Positions 30,770-45,400 of a stretch of DNA of 64,000 nt are shown piece after piece (positions within the stretch are counted from its first letter, which is position 1; the number at the start of each line of letters is the position of its first letter). The DNA comes from Coccinella septempunctata. Taxonomy: Eukaryota > Arthropoda > Insecta > Coleoptera > Coccinellidae. The translations under genes were made by a program, and so were the position numbers. Under the pieces are notes generated by a model. That model saw nothing but the letters and a program-made list of their open reading frames with translations, did no database searches and was not told where the DNA came from. The stretch spans positions 30,779,345 to 30,843,344 of the forward strand of contig NC_058190.1 in NCBI RefSeq assembly GCF_907165205.1. The letters are read 5' to 3'.

Positions 30770-33700
30770 ATTTAGATGATCACTTCTTCGATAACCGAAA
30801 ATCTTCCAAAACGGAAAGGGGATGAATTAAAATCATTCAAATTCACGGTACTTTTACTTGGTTTGGTACTTCGAAACTGCGGTATTAGTACCAAGGGTGG
30901 CGCATGAGCGTTGATTTGTATGTTGGTTGTTGGTTGACGAAGAACAAGAGGAAGCAGGAAATCTGCATCGGAAAGAAACGTCACGTCACCACATAAACAC
31001 TCAAAACGGGATGCTGCGAAACCGTAGATGATTGAATGAAGACGAAGAAGTGGAATGAACAGCTCCAGTTCTTCGTGGAAACTTGATGGGGATTATATTA
31101 GCACTAATTCAAAATCGCATGATGCAGAGGAACCTGTCTTTCAAGTTTAGTTTGGTCATCTCTAATCTTTTACCCGTTTACCGCATATTTCGTACTGTCA
31201 GGTGTTCAATCTATACCTGCAGTAGGTATTCTATGTAGGTATATACGAACGATAGTACTGACTTCAAAATGGGTGATTAAGCTCCTTTAGAAATCCCCCA
31301 TCAGGTATTGACCTCAACATCAACGGAATGATTAATTTATATCTTGCTGTAATAGGTCATCTTTATTTCGAATACAGTTTTATTTCGTTACTCGCGAGTT
31401 CTATATTCAGTTGAATGAGATTTTGTCAGGATTTTTGTGAGAATATGCAAGTGGAGTTCCGCATTTCGATATTTGTTGTCCGTTTAATTTCATGGTTTGA
31501 AATCGAATAGAAGACAAAAGTTGGACGATTCTTCAGCCATTAATATATGTACCTAATGCCAAAAAATTGTTAACAGCTGACCATAGGATAATTAGAAATA
31601 TAAATTAGTAATAAGTTTCGAAATTATTCATAAATCCTATTCTTCTTTACTATCAAAATCCAGAGGGAGCAAAAGCCAATAAAATAATTTAGTACACCAA
31701 TATTAAAAAAGTTAGTTATGCCTATAATGAAAATGCAATGATGCTATACATATACAACATATGTATATAGCTTCTTGACCTATATCCGGGTGCATATATA
31801 TGTACATATGTATAATTTTTTTTCACCAAGTTTACTAATTATTATAATAATAGTTACATGCCTATAGTCCATTTTACTCGGGAAAATGCATCTCAGGCAC
31901 CTTTATAAGCTTTTTTTCATTAAAAGTTAAAAGGACTCCTACGAGTCTATTAAAAGAGGGTTTTGGCACCCCATGCAGACTCTTACTTCCGAAGGAAAAG
32001 AGCCAGGAGAATAAATACCGAACCAATTAAATTCAAACTCGGTATACTAGTGAAGTACCGATAAGAAACTTCTGAAAAATTTTCTGGGTATCACTAGCAA
32101 ATAAAAATCTGAAAAATCATGGTAGCTGTGTGCATGCAGGGCCGGCCTAAGCATCACTGTCGCCCCAGGCAAGGATTTTTTCGGCGTCTCCTATATATTT
32201 TTTTAAAACATGGATATTGAACAAGTTTTTGTCTGTAATACGAGTAGCATAATAGCATCAAGGAACACCGGATCTTCATAAATGATGGAGTCAAAATCGT
32301 CTCCTTCCGCAGTTTACAATTGTTATTTACATGGTTTTGGAAACAGGAAGTTCAAGAAATTTCAATTTGAACTTATTTCTATAATATTTGTTAGCATGGA
32401 ATATGAAAATTATTTCTGTTTTTCTGTGGGTATATTACAAAGGTGTTCAAGGGAGGGGGTAATTTATCGAATGAATTATCAACATGAACACATTATTGTG
32501 TTTCCAACAATTTCTTTCTTGAATATTTTTTTTTTCTCGGAATGGTGCAATATATATGTAGCTCTGTGGGAGGGGCGTAATTCTTCACCCCTCCCGCCTG
32601 TAGGACTGCCCATTCAAGGTTGAGATATTCATATTTCATATCACAATTCGATTATGAAAACCTGAATAACTTTTTCGAAAATTTTTGACTGTTACCTCAT
32701 TAATCGAAATAACAAATAATTGAGGTAAACGTGGAAACGTTTTCACAATATGTCAGTGGTTATACAGGGTGTTTCATGAGTCATTGGCCATACCATAGAG
32801 AAAGGGTCTCTGATGGCCATAGCCTAATGGTGAATGCAGGTCATCTAGGCCTTCCAAAAAAGTTGCTTGTTTTGTATCCTAAGGCTATTAGTTTCAGAGA
32901 TACAGGTTGATTCATGAACATTGGCCGAAATCTGCGATAGCCATAACTCTGGAATGCAAGGTGCGATTTCGATCAAATTTTATGGGTTTGTTCACTTCAG
33001 AAAGCTTTTTCAGACGGCTCATGAAATATCAATATTTTCAGGGAAGTACTCAGAATACTTTTCTTTCAAGCCCCAAAATTTATATATTTTAGGTATGGTA
33101 CATCCCTTACAGGAATTTCGTTATTGCCATGAAATCATGAAAAACTACACAATTTATTCCAAGGAATTCAATTTTCACTTTGCATGGCAAACTTGTCACA
33201 AGAGAATAGGAATCGGAAATCGGACGAATCTTTCTATGTAATTTTTTCGAAATGCGGTCCTGTTTTTATTTCTTTGGTGATATTATTTATTGCCTCCTCA
33301 ATTCCCAGTGAGTATGCTGTGAAAAAGTGATTAAAAGTAGGTATGCATAATCAAACTATGAATTCTTTTGGAATTACATTTTGAATTTAAATTCAAATGA
33401 AGTAAACCCTCTCAGAAATTGTAATACGTGAGTGAGTTCGCTCCCAAACACAAAAAAAATTTGATTTATATTCCGCAGAAAATATGCTTCATATGGCTTT
33501 TTTCTAACATTGAATAATACATCTCTGTATTAATTGAATTCTAGAAAAAAATTTCTATGCTTCCAATTGAAGGGTACGGGGGAAAAACCATAAATATAGA
33601 GACATGGACAGTGCCTTCCGCTTCCCTTTCTGAACATCGGGCTTGCAGTTGTCTTTTTCTAGAATTTTGATTGGTCCGCACTCACCTCTATGTGAACACA

Positions 33701-36380
33701 AAAGAGACAGGTATTTCTCCCCAACGATCATTTCTCTCTCTTTCTATAAAATAGCCAATTTCATGTTTCATGCTGGCATTCCTCAGTCCATGTCTTTATG
33801 TCTATAGGAAAAACTGGCTATGTCACTAATTTTTATAATTGGGGTTACTGCGCTCAGATTGTAGCCAATCCAGAGTATCTACTATTTCAGTATATCAGAC
33901 TGGAAATAAGTGTCTAGGTATAAGTTATAACAACATCGTTATAAATAGACAAAGATGAGATGAATAGTTGATCAAACAACCTATCCGTTCCTCCACAAAA
34001 ATGAATTGCACATAAAAAAGCCCATATCTCGAATTCAACAAAATGTGACTATTAGACCGGTTTTTCCCGTGTACTGGCCTGTACCCTTCAATTATAGCTG
34101 TCAAAATCGGTTATTGAGCCTTACATATTTAAAGAAAGGTTAACAGGAGAAATCTATTTAAATTTTATTCAATATACTTTATCTCCATGCCTAGGGAGGA
34201 TTTTAATAACAGGTGAATTCACTTCCACAGGTCCTCACAAATTTAGAGAAGTTACGCAATATCTGAATATCAACCTTCCGAAAAGATAGATAGGAAATGG
34301 CGGACCTGTGGCATGGTCCCCAAGGTCCCCGGATCTAACGTCCTTGGATAATTTTCTGTGGGGTTTTTTGAAAGAGAAAGTAAATGCCACTGAAATAACA
34401 TCCCGGGAGCATTTCAGTTGAGACAGAGGATAGAAGAATCCTGCGTAGAAGTTAAACAAAATCCCGATATAATAAAAAGGGCAATGCATAATCTGATAAT
34501 CTGATTTTAAGAGCTAGGAAATGTGTCGACATGGAAGAACTCCTTTACGAACATCTCTTATGATAGTATATTTTCATTGTTGTTTTATGAAAGGAAATGT
34601 ATCTAAATTCAATATGTTATTTATTCAATGAATTCACAGCTCGATTTTGCATAGGTAGTTTTGATCAATGTTTTACGAACGCTCATTGGGTGCTGCGAGG
34701 GTTTAAAATGAAAAAGAGTTGGACAGAATTTGAAATAATTTAAAATATCGATGAAAGACAATAAATATTATCACCAAAGGAATAAAAACAGGACGCATTT
34801 TGAAAAAATTACATAAAACATGAATTCGTTCGATTCCTATATTCTCTTGTGACAAGTATGCCATGCAAAGTGAAAATTGAATTCCTTTGAATAGATTATG
34901 TAGTGTTTCATGGCAATAACGAAATTTTTGTAAGGGATGTGAAAAATAAGTATAAATTTTGGGGCGTGAAAAAAATTATGATATTCTGAGTACTGCCTTG
35001 AAAATATTGATATTTCATGAGCTGAAAAAGTCTGAAAGAGCTCTCTGGGACAAAATCGGACCTTGCATTCCAGGGTTATCCATTAAACTAGGCCTCAACT
35101 GATTGCAATAGGAATTTATTTTGTATTAAATGCTGAAAATACAGAGAGTTATACTATTTCGGAATCTCAATGAAACGGGCATGTTTTTTCTTGCATTGGC
35201 TCTCAGGTAACCATATTATTTTATACGCGCTAGGTTGAACGGAGAAGTTGAGTTAGATCTTTTTTTCATGAAGAATTATTCATGCGCCTCAAAAATAATG
35301 AATTACATTCGATAGATCATCTATCCAGGAATACTATCCAAAAAACAGTTTGAAAAAATTCCTTCATTTAGAGTCTTGCCTGCAAAACGAGTGGCGAAGG
35401 GTGTTATTCTCTTGAATTTCCAATATCTCGAAAACCAAGGCACTTTTACTTAACGTAAAATATATTTTTTTGAACCGCCATAGAGTCCCGCAGGCTCCAT
35501 ATTATTCATTCATTACGCCACACCCTGTATATTTCCATTTACATTTTAACATGTCATTGGGGCGATATAAATAATTAATTAACATATACTCATGATTTAA
35601 CTGAAAATTTCGGTATTTTGCCACTTTTTTGAGCTATTTTTAGAGAAAAATTAAAAATAAAATATTAACCTCCCAACAATAAAAAGATACCAACATCGAT
35701 AATACATGAAATGCGTTTCTGCAAGACGATTTAATATTATTATAATATCTAGTTATTATGGTATCTTTTTCGGAAGTAAAATGCAGGAAAAACCGATTAT
35801 CGTTATTTCATTTCCGGCGGTTTTAGCGCCCTTCAAGCATATCAGACATAATTTCATTAGACAAAGATTAGGTACTTATTTTTGAAGTTCTATCATCCAA
35901 GAGAGGTACTTTTTTTTTGATGAACATTAGTTCAATCCGAAAAGGAATATCTTTGATAATCATAATACCCATTTACAGTATTTTTAAAAATAATGTTTTT
36001 TGATTTGTGCGAATAATGAATCAGAACGTTATACTCTATAGGCTGTGTTCAATCTTGGTGCTCTAAATGAAAACTTCTGTTGATTTCCATACAAAGACAT
36101 TTTTGGGATTCCACAATGATTATCCGGAAATTAGCATGAAACACTTGGCAAAAACATGAGTCGGTACCGGATCAATTCTGAACCAAAGGGGCCGACACCG
36201 ATAGTCATATACACGTCACAAGTTAAGGATGATTAACTCTTCCACCTGTCTGTCTTTTCAAAAAGTTCGTTCACATCGAGAGGTGTCTGTGTTCCTGGAA
36301 ATTATTCAAAAAATATGGTAATGCGACATATCCAGTGGTACCCCCATATATTTCAGCGTAACTGTACCTTAGAGTAAACA
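30770..36380. other. Repeat-rich intergenic region between GALE and ADAMTS
   Basis: There is no host gene I can support. The contents are a CAGGGCCGGCCTAAGC repeat end (about 32137), a large inverted-repeat transposon remnant (32764-35531) and unique AT-rich DNA. The ADAMTS promoter lies at the right edge. Confidence 0.5.
32764..35531. mobile_element. Decayed mariner-like transposon remnant with long inverted arms
   Basis: The outer ends read TACAGGGTGT (32765) and ACACCCTGTA (about 35520-35530). Inside, 32936-33300 is the diverged inverse of about 34745-35090, with landmarks TCTGGAATGCAAGGTGCGAT / ACCTTGCATTCCAGGGTTAT and AAAATTTATA. Near 34290-34380 the plus strand carries NGGPVAWSPRSPDLTSLDNFLWGF, here noted by its PRSPDLT..D..LWG core, typical of IS630/Tc1/mariner-type DDE transposases, with stops around it. 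Confidence 0.6.
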
Positions 36381-36385
36381 ATTAT

Positions 36386-36393
36386 TATAAAAG
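36386..36393 (+). promoter_or_regulatory. Candidate TATA box of the ADAMTS gene
   Basis: TATAAAAG lies 37 bases before the first ATG (36423) and 52 before the second (36438). A start about 30 bases downstream would leave almost no leader before the first ATG, which favours use of the second. Confidence 0.45.
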
Positions 36394-36422
36394 AAGTCAA
36401 TAACAAAAAACACCATTGTCTT

Positions 36423-39400
36423 ATGTGCAACGCCAAAATGATTCCCTTCTTACTTTTCATCTTGTTCCAAGTTAGTTTGAACGTTGAGAGTTTCACGATT
36501 GAGGCCTTGCATGATCACATGACTGATTCCGAGTTGGCATATTATTTTCAAAATAGTGATAGAGTCCGGGTGCCCAAATACGAAATCGTCTATCTACCAA
36601 CAATAATACCCCTTCGAGAAGCTGATCGGTACGAAGCTGATGAAAGTGAGGATGAAGCTATCGAGTATAAGTTTTCTGCATTTGAACAGTAAGTATGATA
36701 CTTTTGATTTTATTTAATTAATTTTTTGCAATGACGAACTTTAACACGAAGGCTGGAAAGGGTCCTGAAACAGTGTCTCGGTTTTTCATATCTACATTAA
36801 GAAACAGAAAATAGGAATCTATTTTTCTCTAATTACCTGATTTCTTGAGCTCTACTATGATAGGGTGGATGAAAGGTGAACTTCAAGACACTTCTTTCGA
36901 AAAAGTGATATAAAACAACTAGAAATAATGCTGGTAGTGGTAGCGCTAGTAACTCCTGAGAACTAAACGATTGAACAATATGTACTGAACAAAGTATCTC
37001 ACGTCTTATAATTTCACTTTCTTATATCTATCAATAAAGAGCTGTTTCAAAGAAAACTAGCGAACTTCAGCAAAGGAAATACTTCGACGGAATTTTTAGA
37101 GCCTTTTGTTGGCGCTTCTTATGGATTGATTATATAGGAGAATGTATTGATATCTAGTTAGCCTAGACCAGTTCCATGCATAAAAAAAATATTTCGTTAC
37201 CTTAGCAACGAACAATAACTCATTAAAATTGTCGGTGTGAAGTTTGAGGTCAAAAAAGTAAATTAAAAGAAAGAATATCTCCACCGAAATTGTGAAAATT
37301 GAAAAATTTGGGGTATCGAGCCATCATCAAGTACCTGTATTTAAAAGGGTTAAGAGGTAAGCATAATTTACGAAGATATCCTTGGTGATCAATGTCCTTC
37401 GTATGCGACCGTGAAAAATTGGACTGCAAGCTTCAAAAGAGGTGAATTTTCCATTGAAGATGATGACCGATCGGGAAGGCCAGTTTCTGTAATCCCCGAA
37501 AATATCGATGCAGTTTATGATATGATTTTATCAGATCGTCGAATTGAGCGGCGTTACACTAGCAGGGCACCTCAAAGAATTTTTACGATTTTTATGCCCT
37601 CGTTTTGCTCTCATTTTGCTCCGTTTTGCTCACCACTCAGTTTATTTTGCCCACCTATATACAATGAGTTATAGACAATTCAAAGTGCCCTGCTCGTTCG
37701 TTTTGCTCATTTATACTTTACGCGATTTCGAAAAAAAAGGAAATTTTTTCTTACCCTAGCTTGTGGCGTTTTGCTCTTTTCAAATCTGCAATTAGTTTTT
37801 CTCTACCACTTACCGTTACCGAGATATAGATAATAAAAGTCCCCTGCTGGTGTAATATATTACACTAGCAGGGCCCCTCAACGGATCTTTCCGATATTGG
37901 TTTCGATCGAAAGCCCTCGTTTTGCTCGTCAGTCCGTTCGTTTTGCTCATCAGTCCGTTCGTTTTGCTCATTTATACTTAACGAGTTTTTGAAGGAGACA
38001 AAATTTTGTTTCTTACCCTAGCTTGTGGGATATCTGCGTTTTGCTCTCGTTTTGATCTTTCCAAATGTGCAATTGTATTTTCTCTACCAGTTACCGTTAC
38101 CGGGATATAGGTAATTCAAAGTGCGCTGCTGACCACTCTACAGGAAAAATTTTAAGAGAAAAGACGCGGAAAGCTATCCAAAGGTGTTTTGCTTTTGCAG
38201 GACAACGCCTCTGCACGCACAAATCTCATGTTGCCAAGCAAAAAATTCGTGATTTAGGGTTTGAATTACTAGAACACCCCACTTATTCACCAGATTTGGC
38301 TCCATCCGACTATCATCTCTTTCCTCCACTGAAAAAAAGTGTAAAAGGTCGTAAATTTTCTTCCAACGAGGAGGTAATAAAAGCTGTGGAGGTCTGGTTT
38401 GCAGAGCATGAAGAAAAATTTTTTTTGAAAGGCTTTTAAAAATGTTGGGTAATAAAATATTTTGACATTGAAATTTTGTTTGGTTCTGTAGTGGGTTAAG
38501 AATTTTTCAATATATCCTCGTAAGATATACTATAAGCTAATATGCATACATTTAGAAGGAAGAAGATCCTGCATATTTTAACCTGGATTTCTATTTCGAT
38601 TTCGCTAACCTCTTCAGGAAAATTTGAAATTACCATACAGAATTTGTTGCTTGATCTGAATTTTAAGGTATAGATTTAATTTTCGTTAGTTAAGAGTTAA
38701 GGGTAGGAAATTCTTACCATGGATTTCATAAAAAAATTATGATATACCGAAGTCTTTAATGAGGAATTAGGTTTTGAAATAAAGGGTATGAAACTGTAGC
38801 TTACATCGAAGGAGAATAGCATGAATAGTTTCGCACTTGTTTGAGATCGCCAGTACCGCATAACTCGACGATGCCGACTAAGCTTTCTCAGACATGGGTA
38901 GTCAAATGTAGATAGCTATGTATCTGTGTACATTCGTTCTTTTCCATCACATTGTTTGCGATGATGATGATACAATCCAATGAAAATTCTAATCAAAATT
39001 GATGATCTAGTTTTCGACTACCAAAACAATTTGCTGCCGCTCCGACGACAAATGATTTGAACAGCTTGTAGAGTGAAAAATGCTTATATTCACAAAAAGT
39101 ATTTATGTTTGAAGAGGACATTATTATATAAGCTTTACAATGATACGGCACGTTTTTTTCATCCAAATAGCCTTAGAGGGGTGACAACCTTAGTATAGGG
39201 AGATGGTCATCAAAAATATGTCACATTGATTCTAAAGTAGACGTGTTGTGCCATTTTTGTAATATTAATTCAATTTTCTTGTTATTCGACATACCGGCGA
39301 GGCTTTTTTTTACAAAAGGTAGAACTATGGTCAAAATGAAGCGTTTCACCAAAAATACCTCTACAGAACTTTAAAAAAAGTTAAAAAAGATTACTGAAAT

Positions 39401-42400
39401 AGATCCTTATACGACCCTAGATCATTTGTTATCGCAAAGCAAAAACACTTAACTCGTGATGACTCAACCATATGGTTTCGTTTAGGATAATGGCTCGTTC
39501 GATTTTTACGTGAGAATGAAAATGAAAACTTAGGATTGTGGAAATTTTCTCATTATTGAGTAACTTGAACGATTTTATGAATGGGACTATTTCGTTACCA
39601 ACTGACAGAAAAATACTTAGGTGATGGATGAAAATAGAATATCAGTTCAAAATTTCACCAATAAAATTCGTCTAATAAATTATTGACAAATTTTTTCACA
39701 ATGGTCATCACAATCTTCTTCTTGTTCGAACCCTTCCAACAAATGGTCATAAAAATGGGGTGAAATAGAGTAACAATTATAGCACTTTGTCGACATAAAC
39801 AGTTTCAATAAACTGTCTCAATTTTTTACCCCAAACTGCACGATACAACATTTTTTTCATGTGACCTGATCTGATGCAACTAAACAGATAGACTCGAATG
39901 TGCTGAACCATTCATTGTCCAGCGATATGTTTATTTTTTGTTTCGTTTTTCCGATATCGGAGTCACCTTTTACATTCCCATACTTGAATATTTTATAAAG
40001 ACAATTTTGGTGAAATGACTTCTTTTGAAGAACTTCTGTCAAAAAAAAAGGATCACCTTTGAAAACACCCTGTGTATCGCCAGACACTAGATTCGTTGTC
40101 CGGTGACTATCAATGTATCTTAATCATCCTCAAAAAATGCTGAAAATACAAACTTGAGGATTAGGTACTACAAAATCAACAACATAATTACTTGCTCGAA
40201 TAAACGAATAAACCTACCGAATTTTTTAGGCCCGTTTCTCTCAAACTGAAGAGAAACAAAAATTTAATAGCTCCCAATTTCAAGACCGTCATAACAAATG
40301 GCGATTATGATACCGAAATTATCACCAATCATTCTAAAAACTGCCATTATCTTCACGAAGACGACAGTTCGGTAGCAGCCATCAGCATCTGTCAGCCTCA
40401 ATCTATCGTGAGTGAGCTCATACCGACTGCTGATGCTTTATTAACATCGATCGTTAATTTTTTCAGCAAGGAATCATAGTTTTGAAGAACGAAACACTAG
40501 AAATTCATCCCTTAACAGAACGACTTCAACGTTTAATGAAACTTCGAGAGCCTCTTCTGGAATCCATTGACGGCTTCGATTTCGATGAGAAAGTTCCGCA
40601 TCTGATCAAGAGGGCCAATTTTCCTTCAGGCCGTCTAGATGATATTTTTCCAGTATCTGGCAATATGCTGGATACCAATGATCAATTAATAGATATTGAT
40701 ACCTCAGAAGAACTGATATTTGATTTCAACGCGAAAGAAGCGGTTAACACCAGACCAGTAGGGGGATTAACACTAGAAGTGGCGATGTTTTTCGACGAAG
40801 TGGCCTATAAAATGTTTGCACCCTTCATGGATTACGATAATAACAAGTTGCAGGACATGCTTCTAGCTTACCTTAATGGTGTAAGTATGATAAACTCTAG
40901 AATCTAAAAGACTGTCTAAGTTCAATAGAAGGTCTAGTGACTGCAGTCACTAGAATGAAATGTGATGTGTTGCTAAATGAATTCTCAGTTTAGGTGCAGA
41001 AAATTTAACAGGGGAACAGTAGGCTTCCAGTTACCTACCTCGCAACAATTTCTGAGAAAATTTAACTTTCTCTTCCAACCATGTGTGTAGTCCAAATTAC
41101 TGGATGATAGATTAACTGATCAGTCTGTTTTACAAAGTTTTCCCAACTCTTGAATTTTTCTTGCTCGTGTAAAAAGTGTAGGTATAGTAACCTTCCTCTA
41201 CTGGTCAGCAATTTGAAGTAGTCGCGAAACGTTCTTGCAGAGCTAACACCGAAACAGACAAGAATGAGGTCAATTTTCAGTGGAGAAGGACATAGTGAGA
41301 GTGACACATATCATTTCGAAGGTTTTGCATTACTATTTTGAATATTTAAAACTTTTCTGTTTGGTTTGAGGAATAGAATCCAGGGAATCGAGTTGTTAGG
41401 ATTTTTGATAATTCACTTCTGTGAAGTAGGTAATTCAATTCTTATTCAATAATTAATAGATTAAAGAAAATGTTACAATACCAATCGAACTAGCCATTTG
41501 CCATCATTTAGGATGGCGACGGAAAGACCTCCTCATCAAAGATGAGTACATATGCCGGCCATAGTTTCGGTCTTATTCGACTACGTCAGGGCAACGTCGA
41601 TGGAAAACGGTACGGTTCGAGTTCAAATACAATCGGAATTGAAATAAAGAACGACAATTTCTACACTCTTTCTGCAGTCGTAACCATGCTGACCATGTAC
41701 GAAAAGAGTAAAAAACCAGAAATAAACATTCGGGATATGCCTGATGAATATTTTGAAATAGAGTGAAGAAACAACTCAAGAACATATTGTTCAGATATTC
41801 TTGAACAATAGGACTGCCCAGCAAATTCAAATCCCTTTTCAACAATATACAGGGTGAGTTTTTGACTCGTACAAATATTTTACAAGTAGATGATAGTGGA
41901 TTCTTGAGGTCAAAAGAAGCACTTTTTTCCCTTACCATTTCTGAGGAATCGGCTCGGTTCAAAAGATACAGGCTATGGAAAAACCATTAAAAAATGTTTT
42001 TTTTTAGTTTTCACAAACGGTCTTATCAAGTGGAATGAATTTCCGAATATAGTTTTTCATTTATTTGATGAATCTTTTTCGAACACAAATATCATCCTCG
42101 TCTACCAGTTTTCTCATTATTATGAAGGTACCATGAAAATAACAAAAATTCAAAGAACCCAACTCTTGAAACTATAAGTTGGGCGCTATCTGATGAATAT
42201 TTGAACGGTATGTAAAATAAAGGAATCTCTCATTTTTTTTACGTATAATGTGCCGTTTTCGAGTAATTTGATGTTCAAAAATTGATAAGTAGGTATCTGT
42301 GAAAAATTGGGTTCTTTGGCTGAATACATATATCTGTTTGAAAGATCCACAGATGTGTAGTGTCACAAATTCAGTCAGTTATTATGAAGGTAATTTTGTT

Positions 42401-45400
42401 TTTCCAGGGGTGGTACAGGCCATTATGAAAACTTATAATGGTCTTTTTATCAGGCCCGAATCGAAAAAAATGGTATTGTAAAAAAGTGTTTCTTTTGATC
42501 TCAAGAATCTACTGTTGAAATATGTATTTGTACGAATCGAAGACTCACTCTGTATAAACTCATCTTCTATTTGAAAATTCAAGAGGTTGAGGTTGTCGCA
42601 TAACCGATGATATGATAATGGTTTTCATGTTGAAAAAAAAATCGTTTTCCATAATCTTGCTTTTCCGTTTTCTATCTGTCACCCTGTATATGTATATTTT
42701 TTTCAAGGTCCAAGCTCTCTACCATCAAGCTAGTCTTGGCACACCCCTTGAAATAACTTTAGTTAGACTGGATATAATGAAGAATCAACCGCCAAAAATG
42801 TACCATCACAACGGAGAAAGATCGAAATTGCTGGATTCATTCTGTGAATACCAAAATAGTTTGAATCCCGTTTCTGATTCAGACCCTGATCATTGGGATA
42901 TGGCTCTCTACGTATCGGGGTAAATCACGCTGAAAATTCAATCGTTGTTTTATTGTCATTCTTCCTGCTTCATCATTTTAGATTGGACTTTTACGCTATG
43001 GAGAATGGCAAAAAAAGCGGAGCAACTATGGGGCTGGCAACTGTTGGGGGTGTTTGCCATCAACAGTATGCATGCATCATTGCTGAACTTGGAACTACCA
43101 ACGCTTTTGGAAAACCTTATCCTAGTGCTGGATTCACCAGTGTTTATATCCTAGCTCACGAGATTGGACATAAGTAAGCATTTAAAAGCTCCTTCGGTGT
43201 TTCTTTCTGGTATTTTGTTGATTTTCGAAACATGAAACATGCTATTAGAGATCAAAAAATGATCTCTCAACAGCGTTCCGATGGAAGTTTGTTAGGCTTA
43301 ATGTACAGGATGTTTCCTAATAGAATGTCAATATCTATAGGGGCGATTTTTGGGCCCATTTTAAGAAAAAAACTTCATATGAACATATGTCGCCTAAACG
43401 TCTTACCTTTTGAGATATAGGGTGGTAATGTTTTCAAAAATAAATCATTTATTATTGATATCTACAATACCACTTCAGATATTTTAATGAAACTTGTCAT
43501 ACATGTACTATGAATCAAGAGGCATTCTTTAATGTATCACGTATTTTAAAATTTCCATCAGTGGCGTTCGTACGTAATTTGACCAACCTATTTATCCTGA
43601 AATAAAAATTATTTTTGAAATTCCCAATCATTTCTTACCAAAGTTGATCACTTGATTTTTTTCAATCCGATGCACGGTTTTCGCTTATAAAAATAAAAAA
43701 CGTTTTGTCTGCATTGAAATAAATTACATTATGTATGTAAGTAAGAAAGAATTATTACTTATCGTAGTGGGCTGTGGCCAAGAATTTGATATTTCTGTTG
43801 TCAAGGCGGTTGTCATTATTTCGTGTAACAGTTCATCAGTCTTATTTATATTCAGTTCTTCGCGTCTTATTTATTTTTGAAAACTTTACCACCCTGTATC
43901 TCAAAATGTAAGACGTTTAGGCCATATGTTTATATGAAGTTTTTTTCTTAAAATGGGCCCAAAAATCACCCCTATAAATATTGACATTCAAGTAGGAAAC
44001 ACCCTATATAATTAATCTGAAGAAAAAGAAACTCTAACATCCAGTTTCATAATCAATTTTGAGGTCCTTTAAATTTTTATACTGCTTTTATTTCTACTAA
44101 AAAGAGGAATTGAATAAAGAGCGTTAACTTTGAGCAGGGCCGGTTTATGAGCAAAATGCTGTGCGAGGAAGATTATCCTTGAGTATTCACCTTGAGTATT
44201 TGAATACTCAAAGGTATCATGGAAAATTCCTTACGTAGATTCGGGTGACTTGGGACGATTGTTGCATTCAACTTGTCATATTTTCAAAACGGTGACATAT
44301 TTTCATCTGAAAAAGAGGTTCGAATATGCTTAATGACTCAGACTATTGATCAGGATATATACCATGCTTCAGAATTTGGATATAAATTTCGAAAAAAATA
44401 GAATATACTTGTCCCAAGTCACCTACTGATTTAGGAAGCTTGGAACACAAGTTGAAATCCATTAATTTCTCCACTCTCAAATGAAATATGTAGGTGGCTT
44501 GGAACGGTGTATAGGTACATAGTTTTGAAAAATTAGAATTTGTGATTATATAGTTGAAATTCGGTAAGGAAATTGAATGATAAACCCCTATTGAAGCGAA
44601 AGTAAATATTTTGCAACTGAAATGTAAAAAAAACTAAACAAAACAAGGGAACTTTGATTTCTTTCATTCTTTGGTGTATCTATTCGGCATTGTCCCAAGT
44701 CACCCTGAAACAAGAAAATAAATGAATGAAATCCATGTTGCCATTCGATAACAACCTTGTTTCATGACATATCTAATATCTCAATATCCCACATATCCAG
44801 AAAAAACAATTACACATGCACAAAGTGAAACACATATACAGGACACTAGAAATAAGGACCATAAAAAACGCGCTTTTACTTTTCTGAATTCGTTAATTTT
44901 TCCTGTCAATTCAAACGCTCTGGTTACAGCATGCTCAACAGGAATTAATTGTCAAACTTACCGAAAAGACGCTACACAATCTTATAAGTTTATTCCTTCA
45001 GTCATAAATGGTAAGAAACAAAGATATCTGCAAGGGGGTAATTGTCCCAAGTTAAAGGACTGTCCCAAGTCACCCGAGTCTACCGGTATTTCTGAAGATA
45101 AAATGACCTAAAGAGTCTTTCTTTTATGGAAATTATGAAACTACCAACCACCAACCGTGCATAATTATTTCGTTAAAACCTTGAATAATTATGTTATGAA
45201 TAATTTACTGAAAAGAACGAAAACATTTTTTTTCTACAAGCGTGCGCGTTCAACCTTTTTCCCGCACGCATTCCAAGTTGCAAAGAGTCACTTTCCCAAA
45301 GGGTGCGAGAAAAACGCCTGCTATTTCTTTCCCGCACGCAAATGCGTGCGGGAATGGATTAGCAGGGGTTTTTCCCGCACGCAAATATTATAGAGTAAAT

